Of a stretch of 64,000 nt of DNA, positions 32,538 through 43,519 are shown piece by piece. The notes beneath the pieces were generated by a model. That model was not told where the DNA came from. It saw only the letters and a program-made list of their open reading frames with translations, and made no database searches. Made by a program: the position numbers and the translations under genes. Each line of letters starts with the position of its first letter. The stretch's first letter is position 1. The stretch lies in NCBI GenBank assembly GCA_001599815.1, contig BCIA01000005.1:3046472-3110471 (forward strand), given 5' to 3'. The DNA is from Furcasterigmium furcatum. Lineage: Eukaryota > Ascomycota > Sordariomycetes > Glomerellales > Plectosphaerellaceae.

Positions 32538-33651
32538 TCAGCAGCACTTCTTCCTCCTGCCAGGAACCCCGTCCATCTCGTGTCTCGGGTCCCCGGACGC
32601 GCCAGCCGCAGCGCCGGCCTGGTCAACGGTGATGGCCGGCGAGAAGCCGGGTGAGAAGAGCCAACTTCTCCTGTCGCGGCCAACGCGGAAGCTCCCCCTG
32701 GGGTTTCCGTGAACTCCACCGACGCCGTCGAAGTATCCGCCGTCCATGCCGTTCTCATAGCCGGGGGTGCCGGGGCCAGCCGTGGCGACGAGGAGGGCCT
32801 GCTGCATCTTCCTGTTCTGCTCGACCAGCTTGCGGGTGACGACGCGGAAGACCTCCTCGACACCTTCGCCGCTCTCGGCACTGATCTCGTGGCAGGCGTC
32901 CCAGCCGACCTCCTGTCCCCAAAAGCCGGAGCTGCGCTTGGACGAAGGGCTGCGCGGGTGAGCGGCGTCGGTAGCCGAGGCGATGGCCGGGAGGCCGCTG
33001 GTGGCGGGGGTCTGGCCGGCGCTGAAGGTGCCGTGCTGGCGGACGGCGGCGGCAGAGGAGTCAGCGAGGGTGGACAGGAGAGGCGGCATGCCGGACGGGG
33101 TGGCGGTTGGAGGTGGCGTAGAGCCGAGGCCAGGAGCGAGATTCTCTGCGACGTAGGCGATGCATCGTTCAAAGGGGACTTCGCGCTTGGAGGGGTCGCG
33201 GGCGACCACGTCGGCCTTGGTGCCGACTACGTGGAGGACGACATCGCCGGGGAGGTTGCGGCGGAGTTCGTTAAGCCAGATGCCCATCTCGGTGAAGGAC
33301 TGGGCGTCGGTTATGGAGTAGCAGAGGATGCATGCGTTCGCGCCGCGGTAGTAGAGGCGGGATATGGAGCGGAAGCGTTCTTGGCCGGCTGCGGGACGAG
33401 GGTCAGTCGGGGGAGGTTCTGTGCGTCTGGAGGAGGCATAAAGAGGGAGGGAACGTACCAGTATCCCAGATCTGGAGGCGGACGGTGGTGTCCGTGTCGC
33501 TATCGACGACGCGCTTGGTGAGGAAGCTCGCGCCGACGGTCGAGGTGACCTGGGCGGGGTTGAAGGATCCCTTGCAGTATCTCTGGACGAGGCTCGTCTT
33601 GCCGACACCCTGGGCGCCGAGGACGACGATTTTGGCCTCAAGGGAAGACAT
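32538..33651 (-). CDS. Divergent Rab-like small GTPase with long insertion and tail
   Basis: Two exons, 33651-33459 and 33388-32538, give 347 residues, against about 210 for a usual Rab. Motifs: P-loop GAQGVGKT (about residues 13-20), WDTAGQERFRSISRLYYRGA across the splice junction, G4 as GTKAD (in place of NKxD), G5 ISAES, and a C-terminal KKCC for prenylation. Between G4 and G5 lies a 70-90-residue Pro/Ser/Thr-rich insertion, and after the GTPase fold comes a Gly-rich extension. The switch II and RLYYRGA region suggests an endocytic (Rab5/21-like) ancestry, but I cannot name an orthologue. An in-frame ATG at 33765 would add 38 residues; MSSLEAKIVVLG fits the usual Rab start better. Confidence 0.85.
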
Positions 33652-35544
33652 GTTGTTGCGGCGCGGGGGTCGGAGAGTCAGGTCCGAGGGATGGTACTTA
33701 TCTCTGGATGTCTCGAGTTCCGGAAGAGAGTCGCTTGTGGAGGGGTCTTGAGGATGCTGGGACACTGGCGGGCGAGATGACTACGTGACTAGCAGCCTCA
33801 GCTGCCGGAAAAGGGGTGGTATGGAAGAGGAAAAAAAGGTAATAGAGAATGAGGCTTGAGAGATCTGCTGGGGCGCACAACTGCCACGCGGGGTCGTTCA
33901 AAGGTTGCTTTCAGTGTCACATTCGTGAGGCCAGCCACGGTCAAGGGCTCGTTGTGGCTTTTGGCTGCGGGACCGGCAGATGCAGAGAAGAATGCAGAGA
34001 TGCGTGCAGTGCAGTACGATGCGATGCGGTGCGCATTCACCTTTCACGGCGGGCGACCGGGCGCAAAGAGTCCGCCTTTGCAGGTCTGAGGATGCGCTCG
34101 GCGCGGCGGCGGCGGAGGAGGAGGACAACGCAAGGCACGAGTCAAGGGGAGGGATCGCCACATGCGCATGTGCCCAGGAGATCGTCAGGCAAAGCAAGCG
34201 GGAAGGACAAGGAGAAGGAGAAGAGGAAGACGGCACAAAAGGAGGTTCTGCTGCTTCCTTGCCGAGATGCCTTGAGGGGCAAAGGAGAGCAGAGACCAGG
34301 GAGCGCGATGGAGGCGCGTTGGAGGGGTCGAGACGGAGGAGAGGAAGAAAGACGGAATAAAAGCTAACGGAGGGAATGTCCAGTTAAGAATAGAGAGCCA
34401 AGGGTATGACGAGATGGGCGGCCGGGGGGCGCGTGAGAGCGTGACCACCACCAGAGGGAGGCATCACGCACGCAGCCCGTGCCATGGTGGCGGCCTGATC
34501 GAGGGGCTGTCGATGCGGACGCGATGCTGATCCTCCTTGCATCCCGGTCCCGTCTGTCTGTCTGTCTTGTCTTGTCTTGTCTTTCCCGTCGCGGGTTCCG
34601 TCAGCTGATGGATGGATCATTGACTGAGGGCGGGCGGGCGGGCGGCGCCTTTGTTGTTGTGGCCCGGAAATTGCATTGTCGCTTGGGTCGTCTTCTTGTT
34701 GGCCCAAAAGCCAGGGATCATCCATGTCTTTCCTCTGCTCTTCCATCCTCTTTCCGAGATGGGAAAACGCCGGGTAGATGGGGATTCTTGATTTCCCTCG
34801 TGGTGCCTGTCCGGCGGTCAAGCGTCTCGTCCGCGTGGAGGGGGAACTCGAGGGGCCAGTCCGGTGGATCGACGATCGATGCGGCCGCCTGCAAGATCTG
34901 GTCCTCATGTGCGTATAAGCCCGTGGATGGTCATGTATGTACAGGGGATCGATCGCCTCGGCCAGGGATTGGGGGTTGAGGAGGTTTGAATTGGCGCTGG
35001 CGGGGCCCGAACCGTCCCAATTGCCATATGCCCAAATATGTAAAGGAAAAGCCATCCCGTCCGCTGGTCAGGTGCTCCTTCCACGGACAAGATGGGCCCG
35101 TTCTGGCGCTGCTCAGTGGTTGGCACCGGCATGGGCCACCTAATTAGGTAGGTATGGACTGCCAGGTGCACATGGGTGGACGACATTCAGCGCTTAGGTA
35201 GGTATTAGGTCCATTACTGCTGCCCGCCAGAAGGTGCGTAAAGTCTTAACCATTGGATGCCCAGGGCTCGTCGATCCGTCCACAACATAACATCAAACTC
35301 ACCACTTCACCTGGCATGCTCCTCCAGAGATATCCTTCCCGACAACATGTATTCGCGGAAATCGACAAAGACTCGATCATCTCTGCTACCGGCTAACGAT
35401 ATACAACCAGAGCAACCAACACATAGCCAGATATCAAGGATAACTAGCACCTAGATACCAGCAAGAAGAACCGCCCGGTGGCCTCGGAACCACTGGCCGC
35501 CTCGGCCAGCCAGCATTGCCCCCAGAGACGTCAACCTACCGCCC
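33652..35544. other. Intergenic with simple-sequence tracts
   Basis: About 1.9 kb upstream of the Rab-like gene and downstream of the 35545 gene. Contains a GTCT/TTGTC simple repeat at about 34552-34587, a GGGC repeat at about 34628-34648, and A/G-rich stretches around 34190-34370. The open frames here are low-complexity and not convincing as genes. Confidence 0.5.
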
Positions 35545-37183
35545 TTAGTAGTACTTGGGGTTCTCGGGGTCGGTCAGGTCGAAAATGACCGACGAGTGCG
35601 GCTTGCCACCGCCGCGGTTCGCAAAGACCCGCGAGAACTCGACCGTGCGGTTGAAGCTGAGGCTTCCGTCCTCGAGGATGTCGATCCAGTGCGCCTTGTA
35701 GTCGGCAGGCGTGTTGACGATGGAGATCTGAAGGCAACGGTCAGCAACCAGCAAGCACACTTCACACCGTTCGCCGAGACTTACATCTCCGCCCTGCACA
35801 AAGTACCCCGTCACAAGCAGGTTCTTCTTGTCCGGGCTGATCTTGACATAGTGCGGCCCGATGATGGGCTGGTCCTCATTAGGGTCGTCCAGGCGCTTGA
35901 CGTTGTCGAGGTCCGAGATGTCCAGTGCCGCGACGTGGTTGCCCTCGGTGATTGTGAAGTACGCCAGCTTGCCGTCGTCGCTGATGTCCGAGTAGATGGC
36001 GATGTCGTTCTTGGCCTTGGGGCCCAGGTCCCAGAGCAGCTCGGCCACGCCTTGGTTGCCGTTGGCATCCTCGCGGAAGGGGTAGATAATCCAGACCTGG
36101 CCGAGAGCGACGGCCCTGCGGGTTGTTTGTGGTTAGCTTTGCACTCTTCTAGGAAGGGGGCAGGGGATGGATCCTTACGTTGCGAGCGCCGCGCTCTCCG
36201 AGTTGCCGGGGATGAACTTGACATCCTGGATGCCGCCGCCGTTGGGGATGGTGATGGTCGAGATGATGGACCTCTTCTCCAGGTTCCAGAGACGCAGGGT
36301 GTCGGCGCGCTGCACACCGAGAGTCGGCTTCAGGATGCTCAGGGGCACGACAAAGTCCGACGTGAGGATGATGTTGTTGTCCCAGTCCACGCTCAGCCCG
36401 TGGGGGTTGAACTGCTGGCCCAAGATGTTCAAGGTGCTCTCGATGTCAGTGATCGCCGGCCACTCCTGGATGATATCGCCCGCAGAGTCTGTCTCGACGA
36501 GACGACCAACGGCCGTTCCCGCGGCGCTTCCCATGTAAGTGATGAAGAAGCCACCCTCGGGCTTGGCGCGGATCTCGTCCACGATGGAGCTGAGCAGCGC
36601 TCGGTTGCTGTGGGAGAACTTGGGCGCATAGGGGTCCGTGGTGTCAAAGTAGAACGCCGTGTCCTGCGTCTTGAGAATGGACAAGAGGCCGCCTCCGACG
36701 AGGAGCTTTCCATCGACCGACGGGCCGAGGTGGTGAGGCTCGTTGCCGCTGGAGGGCACATCGGTCACGGCGATGATCTGACCAAAGGTGTCCTGAGAAG
36801 AGATCAGTCAGACAATGGTCCGGTTCAAACAGTGCTTCGTTTGGAGAGAGAGAGGGACTAACATCGTCAAGACTGAGAGTGACCAGGAAGTCCTTGAAGC
36901 CCTTGTCTCCGGGGCCCGTCCAGAAGTAGCCGATCTTCTTGGGCTTGATGTTGGCACCCGTGAAGGGAGGGCTGGCCTTGGGAGGAGTGGGAACCTGGAT
37001 AATGGGCAGAGGGGGGACGATGCCGTTGAGAGGCTCGGTGACACCCGGGATGGCGGGGATAAGGGGTGGGAGGCTGAGCTGTCTCTTCTCCTCGAGACCA
37101 GTCTCCGTCTTGACCGGCCCAGCGAAGGAAGGGGAGACAAACAGAGCGCTCGCGAGAGCGACGAGACCAGCTTTGGCAATCAT
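35545..37183 (-). CDS. Secreted selenium-binding-protein-like (SBP56-type) beta-propeller
   Basis: Exons 37183-36863, 36792-36179, 36115-35785 and 35727-35545 give 482 residues. A signal peptide is clear (MIAKAGLVALASALFVSPSFA), followed by a possible dibasic processing site EEKR and a Pro-rich stretch (residues 35-75). The rest reads as a beta-propeller related to SBP56/methanethiol oxidase: NEPHHLGPSVDGKLLVGGG, NPHGLSVDWDNNIILTSDF, and GPHYVKISPDKKNLLVTGYF. The scattered His residues match metal-site positions of that family in outline only. SBP56 proteins are usually cytosolic, so a secreted version is unusual. I did not check catalytic residues, and the substrate is unknown. Intron donors are GTTAGT, GTAAGG and GTAAGT. 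Confidence 0.75.
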
Positions 37184-39291
37184 GGTGTGCAGAGAAGTAG
37201 GTTGAGAGTGTTGGGTTGCTTCTCGGATCAGGACGAGGCCAGATATCCAGGTGCTTCTTATACCCCTCGAGACGACGCTCCAACTCCATCCAGTCTGATG
37301 AAATGGAGAGCTGCGCCGAGGAACCTCACTCCTGCAAGCCCAGTTCTTGGAGTACGCAAGTAGTGTGAATGGCATCATGAGACCTGAAGCTCTCGCCATC
37401 TCTCACTTTGCCCTTCCTCCGCTCAAGCTGCTGTGCCGCCCCCCGTGCTTCGGCGATCTGCTCCATGGTCAGTCGCCGAACTGCTCGGCGCCGTCGTGGT
37501 GTCGCCATCGCCTGAGATGAGGATGTTCGTGTAAGTGGCTTCCAAGGAAAGACAGACTAGTTTGCTGTCGTGGGTCACACTAGACGGTGGTGTGCCTGAT
37601 GTTGTTGAATCCATGGCCACAATGGCCTCTGATGTTCCCAATCGGGTCAGGTTGAGCCAGGCCGAGCCAAAAGCAAAAGCCGCATCTGCAGACTGCAAAT
37701 AGTCTGCCGGTGATCTCATGCTGCATACGGTCTAAGGCAATGCTAGTACTGTGACTGAAGATGCATCATCTGGCGGTCCATGTCGTGGGGTTTAGCTCCG
37801 GGAGTCGTCAGGGGCGGAAGACGGACCAGTCATCGGGGCCCATATCTGGATGACGCCTTGAGGAACAAATCAAGAAACCGTTGATAATGTGATGGTAAAC
37901 GGATGCTTAGGGTGCCGTTGGGATCTAGAGCCTAAATCATGCTTAAGTCAAGCTCGCCATCACGCTAGATCGGTGAGCCGTGGCGTTGGTGATCGTCGGG
38001 GAGATCAGGGGCTAGCGGCGAAGCAGCCCATTCTCGTCCAGGGCCTTGATCATGAGAGCTCTCTCAGTCACTTGAGTTCTGTTTTGGCAGTTTAGGATGA
38101 CGTCCTCGCGCTGGTGACTGCGGGAATTCTTGGCTCGGGAACTCGTCCATCCGAGTAGCTGTCATCCTGTGGGTGTCGTGGGAGTTCCGAGCAACGCAGT
38201 ATCTATGCGGCCTCTCTTCAGAGAAGTACAGACTAGTTAGGATATAAGCTTATTTGGAATCAGAATAAGAGAATAGCATGCTGAGTTACTGTGAGCCATG
38301 GTCGACTTTCAGTTCCCGGGTCGGACTCACGATACAACCTCATGGGTTCAGGTGTCATCAAGCGGTTTGATGAGTTGTTCTCAAAGTCCGCATTTCTCTC
38401 GAACAAAACCAGTCTGGCCGCCTACCTCCGACACTTTTCGGGCCTTCTTACTTACACCTTCAGCTCACCGGTGAGATCCGGCCTGACTTGGGATGAGGCC
38501 CAAGCACCATGGTCATACTTGGACCATGTAAGTCCGCATCTGGCGGTAGAGAGCACCACGCCCCCTGGCTCCCCCATTCGACGGAATCTCAAGTGCCGGC
38601 GCCAAGCCCAGCCTCGGAGCGATCTTATTCGAAGTAAGCTTTTCTTCTTTCTCGGATGGCAGGCTTTCGGGTGATCGACATTGCGCCATGCGGCATAGAC
38701 CGAGTGTCCCCCCGCGCTACGGCGATGTCGTTATTTGGGGCATCCATGTCGAATCCCCATGAACCGTCCAACGCCGTTCTCTCGACTAACCACGGGAGAA
38801 ACGGCATCTCGGCACACGGAGGGCGGAATGGACAAGGGTAGAAGCTGGGGTGACGGTTTATAGTGTCCCTGATCATCTCGCAGAGCTGAGTGACGGCGGA
38901 CGCAGTGGATTGACTGTGACAACAACATTGTTCATAGAAGTAAGACATCGCCGTCCCAAGTCCATCACACCATCAATAACGCCGTGTAGTCTTGATGTCG
39001 CCATCTTCGACCACTGAAAATCTCACCTCGGGCGACGATCGTCATAATCCCCAAAACCGCTACTGAGCCTGAGAAAGACGGAGCCTACGGCGCGATCATC
39101 ACGGACGAGTTGAGAGGACTGGGAGCGAGGTGAATGATGCAAAGGAAGTAGACAATGTCATGTCCGCTGCTGAGTCGCGGATGAACCGGACTATATAGCT
39201 GCCCCTATGACCCGAGGCTGTTACTATAGTTCCTGTAGCACTGTCTTTGCACGATCTCCAGAATACCCAAGTCTGATATCCCGACTCTGAG
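37184..39291. other. Intergenic between divergent secreted-protein genes
   Basis: About 2.1 kb separating the minus-strand SBP-like gene from the plus-strand oxalate decarboxylase; it holds both promoters. No convincing coding gene; the longest open frames lack family features and codon-use support. Confidence 0.5.
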
Positions 39292-40701
39292 ATGAAGCTG
39301 TCGGCGCTCTCCGCCGCCGCCCTCGGGCTCGCCAGCACCGTCCTCGCTGTTCCCCAGAAGCGGGGTGAGTCTCAATTCCACGTCGGCCAACCCATCAGTG
39401 CCAACGGCAAGGGGGCTCCCATCGTTGGTAAGTGACCAGGGAGTTCTGCTCCAGAGCATACCGTGGCTTGTGTTCTGACTTGTCCTCAGGCGGAACCGAC
39501 AACTCTGTCGACCGCAATAACCCCAGCAACCTGGGAGAGCAGGAGACGGACAGCGGAAACGTGCCCAACCTCAAGTGGCGCTTCTCGGACTCCAAGACGC
39601 GCATCTACGAGGGAGGTTGGGTCCGCCAGCAGGTCACCTCTGACCTTCCCCAGAGCCACGACATCGCCGCCGCTCAGCAACACCTGACCAAGGGCGCCAT
39701 CAGAGAGCTTCACTGGCACAGAGTGGCCGAATGGGGCTTCGTCTACAGCGGAGAAGTCCTCGTCTCTGCCGTCGATGAGGACGGGAGATACGTGAATGAG
39801 AAACTCGGCTTTGGAGACATCTGGTACTTTCCAAAGGGAGTTGCCCACTCCGTCCAGGGCCTTGATGACGAGAACGAGTTCCTCCTGGTATTTGATGACG
39901 GCAACTTTGATCGCGCCGGGTGAGTGACCCCCCCTCTCCTGGACTCCTTGGCAGATTCAGGGGCTAACCCCTATTCTCTCCAGGACGACCTTCAACATCG
40001 TCGACTGGCTTCGCAACACGCCCCGGTCAATCATAGCTAAGAACTTCGGCGTCGACGAGTCAGTCTTCAAGAACCTCGGCCCTCCTCCGTTCATCGTCAA
40101 CGGCACCCAGGCTACCAAGAACGTCACCGCCGAGGACGACCGGTACCTCTCGGGCAACGCGTCCTTCATCTACCGCACCCTGCAGCACGAGCCAGAAGAG
40201 ATCCCCGGCGGCGGAGGCTCCCTTCACATCATCGACTCCCGCAACTTTCCGGCCTCCAAGACCATCGCCGCGACCTTCGTCACCCTCAAGCCCGGCGGCC
40301 TGCGCGAGCTTCACTGGCACCCGAACGTAAGTCAAGGACCCCCCACCTCGGCCTCCGAAGCACCTGAGCTGACCGTCCCTACCTAGGCGGAGGAGTGGCT
40401 CTACTTCCACTCCGGCCATGCCCGGGCAACTGTCTTCACTGGCAACAGCAACTCGCGGACATTCGACTTTGCCCCCGGTGACACGGCTGTCTTCCCGGAC
40501 AACTCGGGCCACTACATCGAGAACACTTCCGAGGACGAGGACCTGGTCTGGATCGAGATCTACAAGTCGGACCGGGTCGCGGATATCCCGCTGACGCAGT
40601 GGCTTGCCCTGACGCCTCCCGAGGTGGCTGCCCAGACTCTGAACGTCCCGGTCGAGTTTATCGAGTCTCTGAAGAAGGAGAAGCAGATTCTCATCGAGTG
40701 A
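39292..40701 (+). CDS. Oxalate decarboxylase, secreted bicupin
   Basis: Manganese bicupin that converts oxalate to formate and CO2. Exons 39292-39427, 39490-39919, 39984-40326 and 40387-40701 give 407 residues. A signal peptide (MKLSALSAAALGLASTVLA) is followed by a KR processing site. Each cupin has the metal triad in the form ELHWH...E: ELHWHRVAEWGFVYSGEV (about residue 120) and ELHWHPN followed by AEEWLYFHSGHA (about residue 297). The last fits oxalate decarboxylase rather than germin-type oxidase, which has one cupin. Several N-glycosylation sequons (NGT, NVT, NAS) lie in the second half. Introns have donors GTAAGT, GTGAGT and GTAAGT. It is convergent with the flavocytochrome b2 gene 209 bp downstream. 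Confidence 0.93.
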
Positions 40702-40910
40702 GGCACCGCTTGAGAGCAAATGAAAGACCCGTCAAAGCCAGGTCAAGGAAATCAGGTCTCGAGTGTATGCAGTCCGAGGCTTCTAATAGACATGTGAGAT
40801 CGTATATGCGCAATTCCAGATCAATGATACATTTCCGTCACTTCGTTGTCAGTACCCGTGCATGTCTCGCTATGCCGATGAGCGCTTCTCTATAGCACAT
40901 ATCTCTCCCA

Positions 40911-42657
40911 TCACAGCTTGGACACCTTGGGCCTCTGCGTCGGTGTGGCGAGCGGATCATAGACGGCGTACGACAGATGATCCGCGGGCGTGCTTCCGTG
41001 GGCGAACAAGCTCTTCGTGTCGACCAGGCTCGGGTTGAGCTCCTCGACCGTCGTGCACCCGATGAGACGCATGTTCATCTCCATTTCGTCCTTGAGGAGC
41101 TGCATCGCCCTGTCGACGCCGTCGAAGCCGTAGCCGCTCATGGCGTACAGGAACGGCCGCCCGATGCCCACGCCCTTGGCGCCCAGGCAGAGCGCCTTGA
41201 TGATGTCCGTCGCGCGCCTCACGCCTCCGTCGATGAACACCTCGATCTTGTCCTCGATGCCCATCTCGCGCAGCACCGGCATGGTCTCGGCCAGGACCTC
41301 CACGCCGCTGCGGGCAAAGTCCAGTTGCCGGCCGCCGTGGTTCGAGAGCACGACGCCCTGCACGCCGACCTCGACGGCCTTGATGACGTCCTCGACGCGC
41401 TGCACGCCCTTGAGCACGATGGGCATCTTGGTGATGGACTGGAACCAGGCGATGTCCTTCCACGACAGCGCCGGGTCGATGAAGCTCGAGATGGCGCGGG
41501 CCGCGCCCTGGCTGTTGTCCGTGGCCGTGCCAGACTGCACGTTCGACCCGGGGTCGGTGAACTTGGACCTCATGTCCTTCTCGCGGCGGCCCAGCTGCGG
41601 CGCGTCCACCGTGATGAACAGGCCCTTGCAGCCGCGCGCCTCGGCGTGCTGGACGATCTTCTTCGTGATCTCGCGGTCCTTGTTGACGTACAGCTGCAGC
41701 CACTGCACCTGGTCGGCCTGGGCGGCGTCCATCATCTCGTCGAAGGCGCACGAGGCCAGCGTCGGGATCATCTGGATGACGTTGTGCTTGGCCGCCGCGC
41801 GGGTCAGGAGGACCTCGCCCTCGTGGTGGCCCAGCTTGCCGAGGGCCGTGGCCGTCACGTAGAAGGGCATGTCGACCTTGGTGCCGAGCATGGTCGTGCT
41901 GAAGTCCACCTTCTCGACGTCGACGAGGATCTTGGGCCGGAACCAGATGCGGTGGAAGGCCCAGTGGTTTTCTCGCAACGTCTGGGACAGGGTCAGCCGG
42001 CTTCTCTCCTCCTCCATTCTCCGCGGAAGGACTCACGATCTCGTCATCGGCGGCGCTGGAGTAGTACCCCCAGGCAGTCTTCTTCATGACCCGGCGCGCG
42101 ACCGCTTCAAAGTCCATCAGGTTGTAGCACTGCTCGAGCAGCGGCTTCTGCGCAACGCGCTCTAGCCTTGCTGCCTCGTCGGGGTCCTCCTCCTTGGCCT
42201 CTACTGCCACGGAGCCCATGTCTACCGGTCCCAGGTGCTTCGACTTGTCCAAGTACTTGTCGAGGGTGTCAGGAGGGTGGATCGGCTCGTACTCTTCCGT
42301 CGCATCTTTGCCCTATGGAACATGTGAGTCGGGAGATTCGGGGAGAGGTATCGTGGAATCGCTCGGTTGGGGGTCATCGTACAGCGTACTTCAGGATGAT
42401 CTTCTGACCTCCCGGATGCTCTGCCCTCGGCCGTCAGCACATTGTCTCTATACTCTCTTGGCTCGTGTTCCGTTGAGCTCACCTGGCAAGAACTCGGTGA
42501 CATCGTAGGCTTTGCCCTGCGCAGGAAAGGAGTCAGCTCTGCTTCCATCCGTCCGGGTCCTGTCGCCTGGCTCGGTCGGATCATATCATACATGGACAAT
42601 GACCCAGCACGAGTCGGCCGAGTTATGCTTCGCGATCTCGTCTCCCTTGAGCCCCAT
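40911..42657 (-). CDS. CYB2: Flavocytochrome b2-type L-lactate (2-hydroxy acid) dehydrogenase
   Basis: FMN/heme enzyme that oxidises L-lactate to pyruvate (or a related 2-hydroxy acid) and passes electrons to cytochrome c. Exons 42657-42592, 42516-42483, 42420-42383, 42312-42037 and 41981-40911 give 494 residues. The N-terminal cytochrome b5 domain (1-75) has both heme histidines, EHPGG (His35) and PIHPP (His58), 23 apart as in yeast Cyb2. The FMN barrel follows with the active-site set: WGYYSSAADDE, the LYVNKD Tyr, ITVDAP Asp, GRREKDMR, VLKGV Lys, and SNHGGRQLD with catalytic His and Arg. The first ATG gives MGLKGDEIAKHN, directly at the b5 domain, so the long mitochondrial presequence of yeast Cyb2 is absent. 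Substrate specificity is inferred from family. Confidence 0.92.
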
Positions 42658-43519
42658 TGCGTGTGTGGGTGTTTTCTGGGCGCTCGATTGATGGCGCAAG
42701 AGGAAGCAGCCAAGTATCTGGAATGCTTCCGAACAAATAAAGTACAACGGTCAATGGGAGGTGGCCTGTAGGTCTGCGACTGGCAAATGCCGAGGAACCA
42801 AGAGACGCTGAGACCGAGATAGAGCTTCCGTACCACCGGTGAAAGGGGGAGATATCCAAGCAACGGGCGTTCGTCGAGCGACACTGATATGGGCGATGTG
42901 CTTGTCCTTAACACCGATAATTAGTTGGCGGATACACACGGCGAAGATGCCGATGGTGGGTTGAGTTGCCGATTCACCGAGGTCCTCAAATGACCTTCAC
43001 CTCGCCCCTCATTAGCCCGGCTGGCTTCGGGGGCTCCACTCATCCCCACGTCCCCACGGTTCGAGCTCGGGTTAATGTTATGCGGGGGGTCGGTGAGGCT
43101 CGGTGAGATCGGGAGTTCTTCCGACGGACAAGAGCGATCGATCACTTTGGGGCGCAATACAAGGGGCTCTTCTCACAGAGACGGCCTAGTGTACTCTTGG
43201 TGAGCCTCGGTGAGATCGGGAGTCCTTCCGGCGGCGGACGGACACTTTACTTAGTACGTAGGTAGAGAGAGTCTCGGGGGCCTTGTCGTGCCGGCGGTCT
43301 CTCCCATCGTCCTCGGTGAATCAGAAAGTAGTGTGCTTGAGGGCTTATATTGCTGTGCCAAATCGTCAATCGTGAGGGGTATATGCGCATCAACATCTGA
43401 AGACAGGCATAAAAGAGGGAAAACAAAAGGAAAAGGATCCGTCGCCCCGACGCCCTCCATCTATAAGTCACTGCGCACCAGAGAGCCATTACCCATGCGT
43501 CGTCCGTGGCAAATCCTCG
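42658..43519. other. Intergenic between CYB2-like and SH3 genes, with CTCGGTGA repeats
   Basis: About 860 bp, 5' side of the flavocytochrome gene and 3' side of the SH3 gene. No gene is supported. Direct and inverted copies of a CTCGGTGA-centred motif are listed separately. Confidence 0.5.
42971..43322. repeat. CTCGGTGA-centred repeat array
   Basis: Two 36-bp direct copies at 43092-43127 and 43199-43234 differ at three positions. A third CTCGGTGA occurs at 43312. The three CTCGGTGA cores sit 107 and 106 bp apart. An exact 12-bp inverted match (42971-42982 against 43311-43322) brackets the set. Similarity outside the 36 bp is weak, so this is either a decayed tandem duplication or a set of regulatory sites. 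Confidence 0.6.

Noticed and set aside
35596..36861. 421-codon open frame on the plus strand
   Set aside because: It is antisense to the SBP-like gene and runs across three of its introns; composition is a mirror of the sense gene, with no domain.
38291..38674. 127-codon plus-strand frame near 38.3 kb
   Set aside because: No domain, no supporting splice sites and unremarkable codon use; treated as intergenic.
40977..42089. 370-codon plus-strand and 431-codon minus-strand frames over the flavocytochrome b2 gene
   Set aside because: The first is antisense. The second starts in a true exon but reads through an intron into the wrong frame. The spliced model has all FMN and heme motifs.
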